DNA from: CALIBK01 sp037444165
GTDB taxonomy: Bacteria; Desulfobacterota; BSN033; UBA1163
Length of the DNA: 26,172 bases
Direction of reading: 5' to 3'
Assembly (NCBI GenBank): GCA_037444165.1
Contig: JBBIMX010000041.1
Span: forward strand, 1-26,172
In this document: piece by piece, positions 16,111 through 25,071 of the stretch
How positions within the stretch are numbered: position 1 is the first letter of the stretch
How the letters are laid out: each line of letters begins with the position of its first letter
Notes under the pieces: model-generated
Database searches by the model: none
Told to the model about the DNA's origin: nothing
Seen by the model: only the letters and a program-made list of their open reading frames with translations
Translations under genes and position numbers: made by a program

Positions 16111-16156
16111 AAATTCCTCTTTATGCGCATTGCGCTTAACGTTTGGCGTTTTTGGT

Positions 16157-19100
16157 TTAAGCCCTCAGGGCCTTTTCAATCTGCATATAGATCTGTCGGC
16201 TCGTAAACCGTTTCAACTGAGCGCTTCCAGAAGGACAAGTGGCTGCACAGGTTCCACATCCTTTACAGATGACCTCGTTAACCTCACAGACCTCTTTTTC
16301 TTCGATGTAGCGAATGGCTTCATAGGGACAGACCTTTAAACATCCCTGACAGCCTACACAACTCTCAGGATTGATGGTGGCCACAATCGCATTGCCAAAC
16401 ATCTCCTTCTGGGCAAGGAGGGTCCCTGCTCTGGATGCGGCCCCCAATCCTTGGGCAATCGATTCATCAATTGGTTTGGGGGAGTGGGCCAATCCACAGA
16501 CAAAGACTCCATCCGTTGCAAAATCGATGGGACGAAGTTTTACATGGGCCTCTACATAGAATCCATCCATATTCACAGGGACTTTAAAAAGCTTAGCCAA
16601 GGGATTCTCTTTGGGCACGACGATAGCCGTGGCTAGAACTAAAAGATCTGGACGGATCTCCATCTCTCGTTGAAGGACATAGGAGCTAAAACGAATCCGC
16701 AGATCCTCTCCCTCCTTCGTCACATCGATGCTTTTCCGATCATCATATCGGATGAAGATGATCCCCTTTTCACGAGCCTCCCGATAAAGATCCTCTCGCA
16801 ACCCATAGGTTCGCATATCCCGATAAAGAAGGTAGACATGGATCTCGGGATTAAGCTCTTTCAAAGTGAGAGCATTCCGAACAGAATGGGTGCAACAGAC
16901 TTTCGAACAGTAAGGTCGTTCTTCGATTCGAGAGCCCACACACTGGATAAATACCACACTTCGTAACTGCTTCAGAGAAAGGTCCTTTTGAATGAAACGT
17001 TGATCCAATTCCAAGCTGGTGAGCACTCTATCATCCCTCCCATAGAGGTAAAGATTGGGTTTAAATTCAGAGGCTCCGGTCGCAATAATCGCAATCCCGT
17101 GTTCTAAATGCTTTAGATGGCCATTGGTCTGAATAAGGGTTTTAAAGTTCCCAACAAATCCTTCTACCCCCTTTATTTCGGTCTTTAAGTAGACCTCAAT
17201 CTTTGGATGAGATTGGACTTCTTCGGTCAATTTTTTGACATAATCTTGGACCTCTTCACCTTTCCAGGTCTGATAAAGTTTTCGAGCCTGCCCTCCTAAG
17301 GACTCCTCTTTTTCGATCAAATAGGTATGGTATCCCTGATCTGCGAGATTCTTTGCGGCCACCATCCCGGAAACTCCACCCCCGATGACCAAAGCCTTTG
17401 GGTCGATCTTAATCAAGGGTTCTGTCATCGGTTCAAAGAAGGTGACCTTGGCCACTGCCATCCGAACCAGGTCCTTTGCCTTCTCGGTGGCCTCCTCCTT
17501 CTCAGCTCCATGGACCCAGGAACACTGATTTCGAATATTGGCCATCTCGAATAGATACTTATTGATTCCAGCATTGACCACCGTTTCTTGGAAAAGGGAC
17601 TCATGGGTCAAGGGGGTACAGGCGGCCACGACTACCCGATTGAGTTTCTGTTCTTTGATAATCTGGGCCATCTTTTCCTGGGTATCTTGAGCACAACTGA
17701 AGAGATTATCTGTCACATACACCACACCTGGAAGAGTCCTCGCATACTCCACAATAGCAGGAACATCAATGACCCCTGCGATATTGGTACCGCACCGGCA
17801 GACAAAGACTCCTATTCTGGGAGCCTCGCCTCTTATATCTATTTCATGAGGAGGGGTTTTTCGCTTGGTCATAGACCAACGGGCCTCGGCCAGAAGGCCT
17901 TCGACCATCGCTGCAGAGGCACTGGATTCCATTACCGATGTTGGAATATCTTTTGGACCCTGGAAGGCTCCGCACACATAGATTCCTTCTCTTGAGGTCT
18001 GAACCGGTGAAAAACTATGGGTGGAGATAAAATGATGAGAGTCGAGTTGAAGCCCCAATCGTTTGGCCAGTTCGCTTGTTTCCTGAGAAACAATCAATCC
18101 AACCGAGAGAACCACCATATCAAAGGCTTCCTCAACCTTTCGACCCCCCTCATCTATATAACGGATAAGAAGATCACCGCTTTCTCGAACCGGAAGGAGG
18201 TTGGTAATTCGGGATTTGATAAATCGAACCCCTTCTTCTTGGGCACGATGGTAATATCGCTCAAAATCCTTTCCATAGGTGCGCATATCAATGAAGAAGA
18301 TGGCGGTATCTAAAAAATCTTTAGAATGCTCTTTAGCAACCAATGCTTCTTTAATGGCATAGGTACAGCAGACCGCAGAACAATAGGACTTTGCCCCCTG
18401 ATGGATATCCCTTGAACCTACGCATTGAATCCATGCAATCTTCTTGGGCTCCTTTTTATCAGAGGCCCTTACGAGATGCCCTCCTAGGGGACCGGAGGCA
18501 GAAAGCATCCTTTCAAACTCAAGACTGGTCACAATATTGGGGGAGCGTCTATATCCATATACATCATACACCTCGGGACGGAAGACCTCACATCCGGGAG
18601 CGATGATGATGGCTCCCACCTCAAAGGTCAATTCTCTTTCTTTATCTTCAAAATTGATTGCCTTAGCAGGACAAAATTTTTCACAAACCTTACATTTTCC
18701 TTTGGTAAGAAAGATACAATTGAGAGGATCGATCACATATTTTAGGGGAACCGCCTGAGCATATTTCACATGGATGGATTTTCTCTTCGCGAGACCTGCA
18801 TCATATTCACTGTCCACCTTGGTAGGGCATTTCTCCGCACAAAGACCACAGGCAATACATTTGGCCATATCCACATAGCGTGGATATTGGGTGATCTTGA
18901 CTTCAAAATGTCCAGCCTCTCCCGAAACCTCCTTGACTTCGGAGAGGGTGTAGAGTTCGATATTGAGATGCCGGCCGACCTCGACCAGTTTAGGCGAAAG
19001 GATTCACATGGAGCAGTCATTGGTGGGAAAGGTCTTATCAAGCTGCGCCATGACCCCACCAATGGAGGAAGACCGTTCTATGAGATACACGTAGTATCCT

Positions 19101-19183
19101 GAATTGGCCAGATCCAGAGCGGCCTGCATCCCGGCAATTCCTCCACCTACGACCATTACAGAACCTAATTTATTTTGACTCAT
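16157..19183 (-). CDS. hdrA: Heterodisulfide reductase subunit A-like flavoprotein (HdrA), double-module, with UGA (Sec60)
   Basis: HdrA is the FAD-containing, potentially electron-bifurcating hub. The 1008-codon frame (ATG 19183 to 16157) contains UGA at 19004-19006, codon 60, in TFPTNDCSM-U-ILSPKLVEVGRH, where methanogen HdrA has Cys or Sec. Order of parts: FAD motif VVGGGIAGMQ (10-20), the Sec motif, an inserted ferredoxin (CIACGLCAEKC and CKVCEKFCPAK), and IQCVGSRD. At about 461 comes the HdrA N-terminal-type motif CRCGTNI, at about 598 a second Rossmann motif GGGVSGM, and from about 941 a C-terminal 2[4Fe-4S] ferredoxin (CVGCQGCLKVC, CKGCGTCAATC). Usual methanogen HdrA is about 650 residues, so this is a rearranged or duplicated form. 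The start overlaps hdrB by 14 nt. The second FAD half lacks the NDCSM-C/U motif. Soluble, cytoplasmic. Confidence 0.93.
18971..19006 (-). promoter_or_regulatory. hdrA UGA (Sec60) and candidate SECIS hairpin
   Basis: UGA is at 19004-19006. A 15-nt spacer is followed by CUGGUCG-AGGU-CGGCCGG (18988 down to 18971), a 7-bp stem with two G-U pairs and loop AGGU. The UGA-to-loop distance is 22 nt. Confidence 0.78.
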
Positions 19184-20081
19184 CTTCCTTTTCACCTTCT
19201 CTGTGAAGATCGTATAAAGCACTTTCAATAGCTAGAATGGGGATTTCGTTCATTTCTAACCCGAGGTTCTTCCCCTCGATTCCTAAACTCAATCCAAGAA
19301 GTTGGGGATAGAGAATGGAAGGAAGGGGATGGTTTAATCCCCTTTGAGTAAGCATCCTTTTTTGGACCTTGTCAAACTGGAGATGACAGTAAGGACAGGC
19401 CACACACAGGAATTCTGCTCCCCCCTCCCTTCCGCTTTGCAATTTCTTCAAAGTGAGATCCATGGAGAGCTCGTCATTCATTCCAAGAAGGGGAGCTCCA
19501 CAACATTCAAGTTTCATCTGCCAATCGATACTCTCCGCTCCCGTCACCTCCACCAACTGATCAAAGAGAGAGGGATGGATGGGGTTATCGAATTCAACCA
19601 CTTGACTCGGTCTTAAGACATGGCATCCATAATGGGTGGCAACTCGAAGGCCGCGATACTTCCTAACGATCTTCTCTTTAATCCTATCTAAACCGATCTC
19701 CCTGTAAAAGAGAGAGAGAAAATGTTTAATTTTTGCCCTTCCATAATATCTCAAGCCCTCTTTTTTAAGAATTTGGTTTACCTCTTCTTTTAAAGAAGGA
19801 TATTCCTTTATTATGGAATCCGCTTTCTTTAGAGTGCCATAACAACATTGACATAGGGTCAGGAGATCGAGACCTTTCTTTTCTGCCCAGGCAATATTTC
19901 TTGCCGACGAGAGGAGAAAGACTTTGAAATCGATATTTCTCAAGGGGTATCCACAGCAATTAAATTCTCTGATGTCAATCAATTCTACTCCTAACCTATT
20001 CAAGACAGCCCTGGCTGATGATTCATACTGGTTCAATCGGGCTGGGATCTGACAACCAATAAAAAAAGCAAACTCGGTCAT
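19170..20081 (-). CDS. hdrB: Heterodisulfide reductase subunit B-like protein (HdrB), two intact CCG domains
   Basis: HdrB-type proteins hold two noncubane [4Fe-4S] clusters that reduce disulfides in methanogens; the substrate here is unknown. The 303-residue protein has two CCG motifs. The first is C10-x31-C42C43-G-x32-C77-x2-C80 (FNCCGYPLRN, CQCCYG). The second is HYGCHVLRP, then LECCGAPLLG, then CVACPYCHLQFD. All cluster Cys are present, so catalytic-type chemistry is possible. The start ATG at 20081 overlaps the upstream gene's stop in an ATGA junction, and its own 3' end overlaps hdrA, implying tight translational coupling in the order C, B, A. No TM segment or signal peptide. No Sec. 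Confidence 0.93.
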   Translation of the reverse strand: MTEFAFFIGCQIPARLNQYESSARAVLNRLGVELIDIREFNCCGYPLRNIDFKVFLLSSARNIAWAEKKGLDLLTLCQCCYGTLKKADSIIKEYPSLKEEVNQILKKEGLRYYGRAKIKHFLSLFYREIGLDRIKEKIVRKYRGLRVATHYGCHVLRPSQVVEFDNPIHPSLFDQLVEVTGAESIDWQMKLECCGAPLLGMNDELSMDLTLKKLQSGREGGAEFLCVACPYCHLQFDKVQKRMLTQRGLNHPLPSILYPQLLGLSLGIEGKNLGLEMNEIPILAIESALYDLHREGEKEDESK

Positions 20082-21832
20082 GCCCTCTTCTCTCTTACAT
20101 ATCGAATTGCCAAATTCTTAAGTTCGTAAAGGACATCGGTCACGGCCACCCCTTGGGGGCATTGTTCCTGGCATTGATAACAGGTCAGGCAATCCCATAA
20201 CATATTGGAGCCAAAGGCCAGGTCTCGTAGTCCTAAACCAGTGGCATGCATGATTTGATGGGGAAGGAGCCCTAATGCTTCCTGGGGATTTTCATAGTTG
20301 GCTACGACAGGACAAACGATGGTACAGGTCTGGCATCCAAAGCAGACCGAAAAATTCTTTGCCTGTGCCGATAGACCCAGCCCGGTTTGAAACTGACTAT
20401 CTGGGGGAGTTAATGGAATGACCCTTTCCTTCTCCTTCATTAATCCACATTGAGCCAAAATAGCCTCCCGAGCTCGAAGAAGAGGTGTTTGATAATCATT
20501 TAAGAGGGTCTCTCCCTTCATGAGGCCGCGATAATAGGAGAGAGGGGAGAGGACAAGATATTCTGGAAAGCCTTTTTGAAGGAGCATCTCTCTCACATTG
20601 AACCACAGGTCTTGCAGGTCAATTCCTACAGGGCAAACAACGGTGCAACGATAACAATTCGTACAGAGATAAACCCCTTCTTGCAATCTTCGAAGTTCTT
20701 CTTCGCTGAGCCTTTTTTGGGAGGCGAGAATCCGAATAGCGGCGATCTTCTCAGAAGGAAGAATGTGGGTGTTTTGGATCTCCTCGTAGGTTTGGGCAAC
20801 AGAACATCGAAGGGTGCACGTTCCACAATGGGTACATGCATCCAGTTCAAGGGCTCGACGAGTCATCCGGTTCGGTTCACTCAATCTCTTTTTTTCTGCC
20901 ACCGAGTTGACTAAAAGACTTAAAGCACTCGAAAGGAGATGGAACATCTTGCTAAACGGAAGATAGGCCAAACCTCCAAAACAGGCCAAGAGATGAACAT
21001 ACCAGAGAAAAAGAGGAATTTGAGCTCGATCAATTCCAGTTCCAACGGGGCGGATCAATCTGGCCGTTCCATACCCGACAAAGGCCCATTGGTATTTCGA
21101 ATGGCATTCTGCACAACTGGATTGATGTAATTCCTTGCCTTTGTCCAACAGTTTCCCATCGAAAGGTTCTCGAAGATTTGGGGAAACGGTTCCAAATTCC
21201 TTGACCCAATAAGCCTCAAGGGCTCTGAGTTCTTCTGGGTCACTTAAACCCGAGTATTCCTCTACCATTCTCTTATAATCGGAGTAACCGATCATTTTTG
21301 TGGCTTCTAAAAAAATCCCAGAAAGAATGATGACTATCACAAGAAGAATGGCATAGAGATCCATCCTATTGGTTTTGAGACGAGGGAGTTTCAAAATAAA
21401 TCTTCGATAGAGAGCGAGGCCAATTCCGATAAGAACGAGGATCCCAAAAAGATCCCTCAAGAAAAGAAAAGGGTAGAGGGTGGAATAATAAGGAACAAAA
21501 AGCTTTGCGGTGATCAGTTTATCCATAGCGTGCATCAAGAGAAGGAGCGTAAAGCCGCCATAGATCAACATATGCATAACCCAACGAAGCGTATCTTCCC
21601 TCAAAATTCTAAATTGTAGAATGACCTCCAGGATTAGACTTTTTAAAAGGATCAGGATTCTTGGACTGAAGAGGGTAGAGAGGATTCCCTGAATGGCAAA
21701 GATAAATCGTCTGGAGGCTGAAATCTCAACTTCTTGAATTCCGATTTTATATCGAAACCAATTTGATATCTTATAGAGGAGACCCAAAAAGAAAATGATT
21801 AAAGAGAGGGATAAGGAAAATTTAAAAAACAT
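20078..21832 (-). CDS. Membrane cytochrome b (NarI/DsrM-like) with c-type heme motif fused to two HdrC-like 2[4Fe-4S] modules
   Basis: The 584-residue first gene of the operon begins with hydrophobic segments near residues 3-20, 85-105, 120-145 and 158-180, and a fifth near 270-290. Candidate heme-b His lie in WVMHMLIYGG, LLLMHAM, WYVHLLACF and KMFHLL. Between TM4 and TM5 is SSCAECHSKY, a CxxCH heme-c motif at about 239-243. In a NarI-like topology this loop is periplasmic, fitting c-heme attachment. The cytoplasmic C-terminal half holds four cluster motifs in two HdrC-like pairs: CTHCGTCTLRC (~331), CTNCYRCTVVCPVG (~390), CFGCQTCTIVCPV (~496) and CLTCYQCQEQCPQG (~549). The probable role is to anchor HdrAB and exchange electrons with the quinone pool or a periplasmic cytochrome. 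No clear Shine-Dalgarno at ATG 21832. DsrM/DsrK- or HmeCD-type membrane complexes are the nearest analogues. Confidence 0.85.
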   Translation of the reverse strand: MFFKFSLSLSLIIFFLGLLYKISNWFRYKIGIQEVEISASRRFIFAIQGILSTLFSPRILILLKSLILEVILQFRILREDTLRWVMHMLIYGGFTLLLLMHAMDKLITAKLFVPYYSTLYPFLFLRDLFGILVLIGIGLALYRRFILKLPRLKTNRMDLYAILLVIVIILSGIFLEATKMIGYSDYKRMVEEYSGLSDPEELRALEAYWVKEFGTVSPNLREPFDGKLLDKGKELHQSSCAECHSKYQWAFVGYGTARLIRPVGTGIDRAQIPLFLWYVHLLACFGGLAYLPFSKMFHLLSSALSLLVNSVAEKKRLSEPNRMTRRALELDACTHCGTCTLRCSVAQTYEEIQNTHILPSEKIAAIRILASQKRLSEEELRRLQEGVYLCTNCYRCTVVCPVGIDLQDLWFNVREMLLQKGFPEYLVLSPLSYYRGLMKGETLLNDYQTPLLRAREAILAQCGLMKEKERVIPLTPPDSQFQTGLGLSAQAKNFSVCFGCQTCTIVCPVVANYENPQEALGLLPHQIMHATGLGLRDLAFGSNMLWDCLTCYQCQEQCPQGVAVTDVLYELKNLAIRYVREKRA

Positions 21833-21873
21833 AGGTTTATTAAACTTTGTGAATTTTTTAATTTATTAAGCCA

Positions 21874-21902
21874 TTCATAAACTAATCGCTTTCTTTTGTC
21901 AA
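21874..21902 (-). promoter_or_regulatory. Candidate sigma-70 promoter for the hdr-mvhD-fdhA operon
   Basis: On the minus strand, TTGACA (21902-21897) plus a 17-nt spacer plus TATGAA (21879-21874) lie about 40 nt upstream of ATG 21832. This is the best promoter on this strand in the 258-bp divergent region 21833-22090. That region otherwise contains only the opposing nfo promoter candidate and no further gene. Confidence 0.55.
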
Positions 21903-22021
21903 GGCAATGCACTAAGGTTCCTGAAAAATTCCTTTTTATATTCGAAGCCATCCCTACAGGACCCCATAAATATTTCCTTCCCAAGCTTCAATGACGGGTT
22001 ACCATCCGCTCTTTTTTGATA

Positions 22022-22049
22022 TTGACAATAATAAATATATTACCATAAT
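22022..22049 (+). promoter_or_regulatory. Candidate sigma-70 promoter for nfo-coaE
   Basis: TTGACA (22022-22027), a 16-nt AT-rich spacer and CATAAT (22044-22049) end about 40 nt upstream of the nfo start. It diverges from the hdr promoter, with about 120 bp between the two -35 boxes. Confidence 0.55.
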
Positions 22050-22090
22050 TAATTTTAACGCCTATTCATTTCTTTTAGCAAGCGAGTTTG

Positions 22091-22930
22091 ATGAGATTTG
22101 GTTTCCATATTTCCATTTCTGAAGGATTCTCTAAAGTGGTCGAGCAGGCGGAGATTCGAGGGTGTGAGACTATTCAACTTTTTTCAAGAAATCCAAGGGG
22201 ATGGTCCTATCCTCCATTGGATGAGGAGGAGGTAAAAGTCTTTCGTCAGGGAGTGATGGAAAAGGCCCTTTCCCCTGTATTTCTCCATCTTCCTTATCTT
22301 CCGAATATTGGCTCATTTAGATCCAAATTTTATAAACGTTCTATCGATGCCATTACGCAGGACCTTGAAAGGGGAGAAATTTTAGGTGTCCGGTATCTTA
22401 TTATCCATATAGGTCATCGATTGGAATCGTCGGAAGAAGAGGCTATCGAGGCGGTTACTCAAGGAATTAATCAGGCTCTCGAGAAGGTGAAAAATCCTAT
22501 CATCCTTCTCCTCGAAAACACAGCCGGTCAGGGAACCGAAATCGGTTACCACTTTCCCCAGATCAAAGCCATTCTTGATCGGGTGGAAGATAAAAAAAGA
22601 GTGGGAGTCTGTCTGGATACAGCCCATGCCTTTGAAGCAGGCTATGACCTCTCCAATCGAGAAGGAATCGAGAGAACTCTGGAGAATTTTCACCAACTCA
22701 TAGGACTCGATCGACTCCATCTCCTTCATCTGAACGACTCCAAGACTCCTTTAGGGTCAAGAAAAGACCGTCACTGGCATATTGGTGAGGGATATATTGG
22801 TCTTGAAGGCTTCAGGATGATGGTCAATCATCCCCTCTTAAAGCACCTCCCCGGGATCATGGAGACCCCCAGAAAAGATACCGAAGAAGACTTAAGGAAT
22901 ATGAGGATAATCCGAAGCCTCGTCATATAA
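22091..22930 (+). CDS. nfo: Deoxyribonuclease IV / AP endonuclease (Nfo, EndoIV family)
   Basis: EndoIV is a zinc-dependent AP endonuclease of base-excision repair with a TIM-barrel fold. The 279-residue translation starts MRFGFHISISEGFSKVVEQA. It contains QLFSRNPRGW, LLENTAGQGTEIGYHF, GVCLDTAHAFEAGYDLS, HLNDSKTPLGSRKDRHWHIG and GIMETP, which include the metal-binding His, Glu and Asp residues of the family. ATG 22091 is chosen because it gives the usual MR-GFH start; an in-frame TTG immediately before it (22088) is an alternative. The Shine-Dalgarno is weak. It is followed by coaE after 19 nt. It is a housekeeping repair gene and not functionally tied to the redox operons. Confidence 0.95.
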   Translation: MRFGFHISISEGFSKVVEQAEIRGCETIQLFSRNPRGWSYPPLDEEEVKVFRQGVMEKALSPVFLHLPYLPNIGSFRSKFYKRSIDAITQDLERGEILGVRYLIIHIGHRLESSEEEAIEAVTQGINQALEKVKNPIILLLENTAGQGTEIGYHFPQIKAILDRVEDKKRVGVCLDTAHAFEAGYDLSNREGIERTLENFHQLIGLDRLHLLHLNDSKTPLGSRKDRHWHIGEGYIGLEGFRMMVNHPLLKHLPGIMETPRKDTEEDLRNMRIIRSLVI

Positions 22931-22949
22931 AGGAGTGTTTCGTTATTAA

Positions 22950-23582
22950 ATGGTATTGAGGAAAGGAAAACATCTTTTAGTAGGCCTCACCGGTGGAATT
23001 GCGACGGGGAAGAGTGCGGTGGCAGAAATGCTCAGGGAACTGGGTGCTTCCATCATCGATTCTGATCTCATGAGTCGAAGAGTGGTTGAACCTGGAAAAC
23101 CTGCCTGGAAGGAGATTCTCGCCTATTTTGGAGAAGGGATTCTTCTTGAAGACAGATCCTTGAATCGAAGACTTCTCTCAGAGATGGTCTTTTCCGATCC
23201 TGAAAAAAGAAAAAGGTTGGAGGAATATACCCATCCAAGAATTCGAGAAGAAATTTTAAGAGAGATCCAACACCATCTTCTAAAAGCCCCAGAGGCAATC
23301 ATTGCGGTGATCGTCCCTCTTCTCTTTGAGGTTCACTGGGAGTCTCTCTTTCATAGAACCTTATTGGTTTATGCCCCAAAAGAAATTCAACTTCAGCGAC
23401 TTATGGTTCGAGATCGAATCTCCCGTGAGAGGGCACTTCAAATCATCGATTCCCAAATGCCCATCGAAGAAAAGAAGCGTTATGCCGATTTTATTATTGA
23501 CAATTCAGGGAGTCTTGAAGAAACCCGAGGTCAGGTTGAAAAGGTCTGGAAAATACTCCAAGAAATAAGGGGAGAACTTTGA
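22950..23582 (+). CDS. coaE: Dephospho-CoA kinase (CoaE)
   Basis: CoaE phosphorylates the 3'-OH of dephospho-CoA, the last step of coenzyme A synthesis. The 210-residue protein has the P-loop GLTGGIATGKS near residues 12-22, then the DSDLMSRRVVEPG segment with the conserved Asp pair. It also has THPRIREEI, VPLLFEVHWE and the lid segment RQ/RMVRDRISRERAL. Length is normal. AGGAG lies 14 nt upstream of ATG 22950, slightly far. It stops with UGA at 23580-23582, another normal use of UGA as stop. It is converging on the nfnAB operon, with 73 nt between the stop codons. Confidence 0.96.
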   Translation: MVLRKGKHLLVGLTGGIATGKSAVAEMLRELGASIIDSDLMSRRVVEPGKPAWKEILAYFGEGILLEDRSLNRRLLSEMVFSDPEKRKRLEEYTHPRIREEILREIQHHLLKAPEAIIAVIVPLLFEVHWESLFHRTLLVYAPKEIQLQRLMVRDRISRERALQIIDSQMPIEEKKRYADFIIDNSGSLEETRGQVEKVWKILQEIRGEL

Positions 23583-23599
23583 GGAAAGACTCTCTGACC

Positions 23600-23634
23600 A
23601 AAAAAAGAGGGCAGAACCTATTGGTCCTGCCCTC
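23600..23634 (-). terminator. Rho-independent terminator of the nfnAB operon
   Basis: GAGGGCAGAACC (23607-23618) and GGTCCTGCCCTC (23623-23634) form a 12-bp stem with one mismatch and a TATT loop. On the minus strand it is followed by seven T (23606-23600). It begins about 20 nt after the nfnB stop codon. On the plus strand no T-run follows, so it is at best weak for coaE. Confidence 0.88.
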
Positions 23635-23655
23635 CTCCAATGGATTCCTTCAACC

Positions 23656-25059
23656 CTATTTATTCATCAAATATTCATGAATCGAATTGGCAGCCTTTCT
23701 TCCAGCTCCCATGGCTAAAATCACTGTGGCAGAACCCGTCACGATATCTCCACCAGCCCATACCCCTTCTTTACTGGTCTTACCCGTTTCTGGATCCGCA
23801 ACAATATATCCTCTCTTGTTGAGTTCCAAACCTGGGGTAGTGGTGGTGAGGAGGGGATTGGCCCCTGTTCCAATCGCCACGACAGCTAAATCGCAATCCA
23901 ATCTAAACTCTGATCCCTTAATCGGAACGGGCCTTCGTCTACCCGATTCATCGGGTTCACCCAACTCCATCTTAATACATTCAAATCCAGTGACCCAACC
24001 ATTGTCGTCACCAAAGAAACGTGTAGGGGCCGTCAAGAGATAGAATTGGACCCCTTCTTCTTCTGCATGATGGATCTCTTCGATTCGGGCTGGCATCTCA
24101 TCTCTGGATCTCCGATAGATAATTCGAACGACATCAGCTCCTAACCGGAGTGCGGTTCGGGCCGCATCCATGGCCACATTTCCTGCACCAAAGACGGCCA
24201 CATTCTTACCCCGTGCAATAGGAGTATCGTACTCCGGAAAGAGATAGGCCTTCATCAAGTTGGATCGGGTTAAGTATTCATTGGCCGAATAGATTCCACA
24301 ATAGTTTTCTCCAGGGATTCCCAAGAATTGAGGAAGACCAGCACCCAAACCCAAAAAGACCGCATCATATTCTTGAAGGAGTTCGTCGACGGTGGCAATT
24401 CTTCCAATAACACAGTTACATTCAACCTTTACCCCCAATCTTTTCAGGTAATCGACCTCTGCTTCAACAATTGCCTTAGGAAGTCGAAACTCAGGGATTC
24501 CATATACTAAAACCCCTCCGGGTTTATGGAGGGCTTCAAAGATCGTCACCTCATGTCCTTTGAGAATAAGGTCTCCCGCCACGGTCAACCCTGCAGGTCC
24601 TGACCCCACCACAGCCACTCTCTTCCCGGTAGCAGGGGCCTTCTCTGGGAGAACGACCTCCCCTTTAGTCCTCTCCCAATCGGCAGCAAACCGTTCCAAT
24701 CTTCCAATGGCCACCGGTTGGTCCTTTTTCCCAAGGACACACAACTTTTCGCACTGATCCTCTTGAGGACAGACCCTTCCGCAGATGGCAGGAAGACTAT
24801 TTCTTTCTTTCAATTTTCGCGCCGCTCCGACAAAGTCCCCCTCATAGATCAATTTGATGAATCCCGGGATATCGATTTCAACCGGACAACCTTCAACGCA
24901 TTTAGGTTTTTTACATTGGAGGCATCGACTTGCCTCTAATTGGGCAATCTCAGGCGGGTATCCATAAGGAACTTCATTAAAATTTTTTGCCCTGACCTTG
25001 GGGTCTTGCTCGGGCATCTTCTGCCTTGGAATCTTTTCTTTTTTCTCCTTTTCAGCCAT
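23656..25059 (-). CDS. nfnB: NADPH-dependent, GltD-like large subunit of NfnAB (NfnB; often annotated gltA)
   Basis: With the adjacent NfnA this is expected to form the electron-bifurcating NADH-dependent ferredoxin:NADP+ oxidoreductase. The 467-residue protein has an N-terminal two-cluster domain (SRCLQCKKPKCVEGCPVEID, CGRVCPQEDQCEKLC). It also has the FAD motif VAVVGSGPAGLTVAG, NADPH motif VAVFGAGNVAMDAART followed by IYRRSRDEMPAR, and C-terminal AGGDIVTGSATVILAMGAGRK. Length fits NfnB. ATG 25059 has a strong GGGAGGGAG upstream, 12 nt after nfnA. It is clearly paralogous to the C-terminal half of the NuoF-like fusion, with a shared run CIKMELGEPDESGRRRPVPI versus CIRMELGEPDESGRRRPVPI. An alternative function is glutamate synthase small subunit, but the nfnA partner and the absence of a gltB-type large subunit gene favour Nfn. 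Confidence 0.92.
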   Translation of the reverse strand: MAEKEKKEKIPRQKMPEQDPKVRAKNFNEVPYGYPPEIAQLEASRCLQCKKPKCVEGCPVEIDIPGFIKLIYEGDFVGAARKLKERNSLPAICGRVCPQEDQCEKLCVLGKKDQPVAIGRLERFAADWERTKGEVVLPEKAPATGKRVAVVGSGPAGLTVAGDLILKGHEVTIFEALHKPGGVLVYGIPEFRLPKAIVEAEVDYLKRLGVKVECNCVIGRIATVDELLQEYDAVFLGLGAGLPQFLGIPGENYCGIYSANEYLTRSNLMKAYLFPEYDTPIARGKNVAVFGAGNVAMDAARTALRLGADVVRIIYRRSRDEMPARIEEIHHAEEEGVQFYLLTAPTRFFGDDNGWVTGFECIKMELGEPDESGRRRPVPIKGSEFRLDCDLAVVAIGTGANPLLTTTTPGLELNKRGYIVADPETGKTSKEGVWAGGDIVTGSATVILAMGAGRKAANSIHEYLMNK

Positions 25060-25071
25060 CTCCCTCCCCCT

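Noticed and set aside
11731..19183. Genome-wide reassignment of UGA (for example to Trp or Gly)
   Set aside because: nuoC, coaE and the cytochrome-HdrC gene stop at UGA in the expected places. The internal UGAs fall only at Cys/Sec positions and Trp is encoded by TGG throughout.
21799..21984. Short minus-strand ORF across the hdr promoter region
   Set aside because: No ribosome site or recognisable motif, and it overlaps the promoter candidate and the cytochrome gene in another frame.
22088..22090. TTG at 22088 as the nfo start
   Set aside because: The family starts directly at MR-(I/F)GFH, which fits ATG 22091; the TTG adds one Met-equivalent residue without better ribosome-site spacing.
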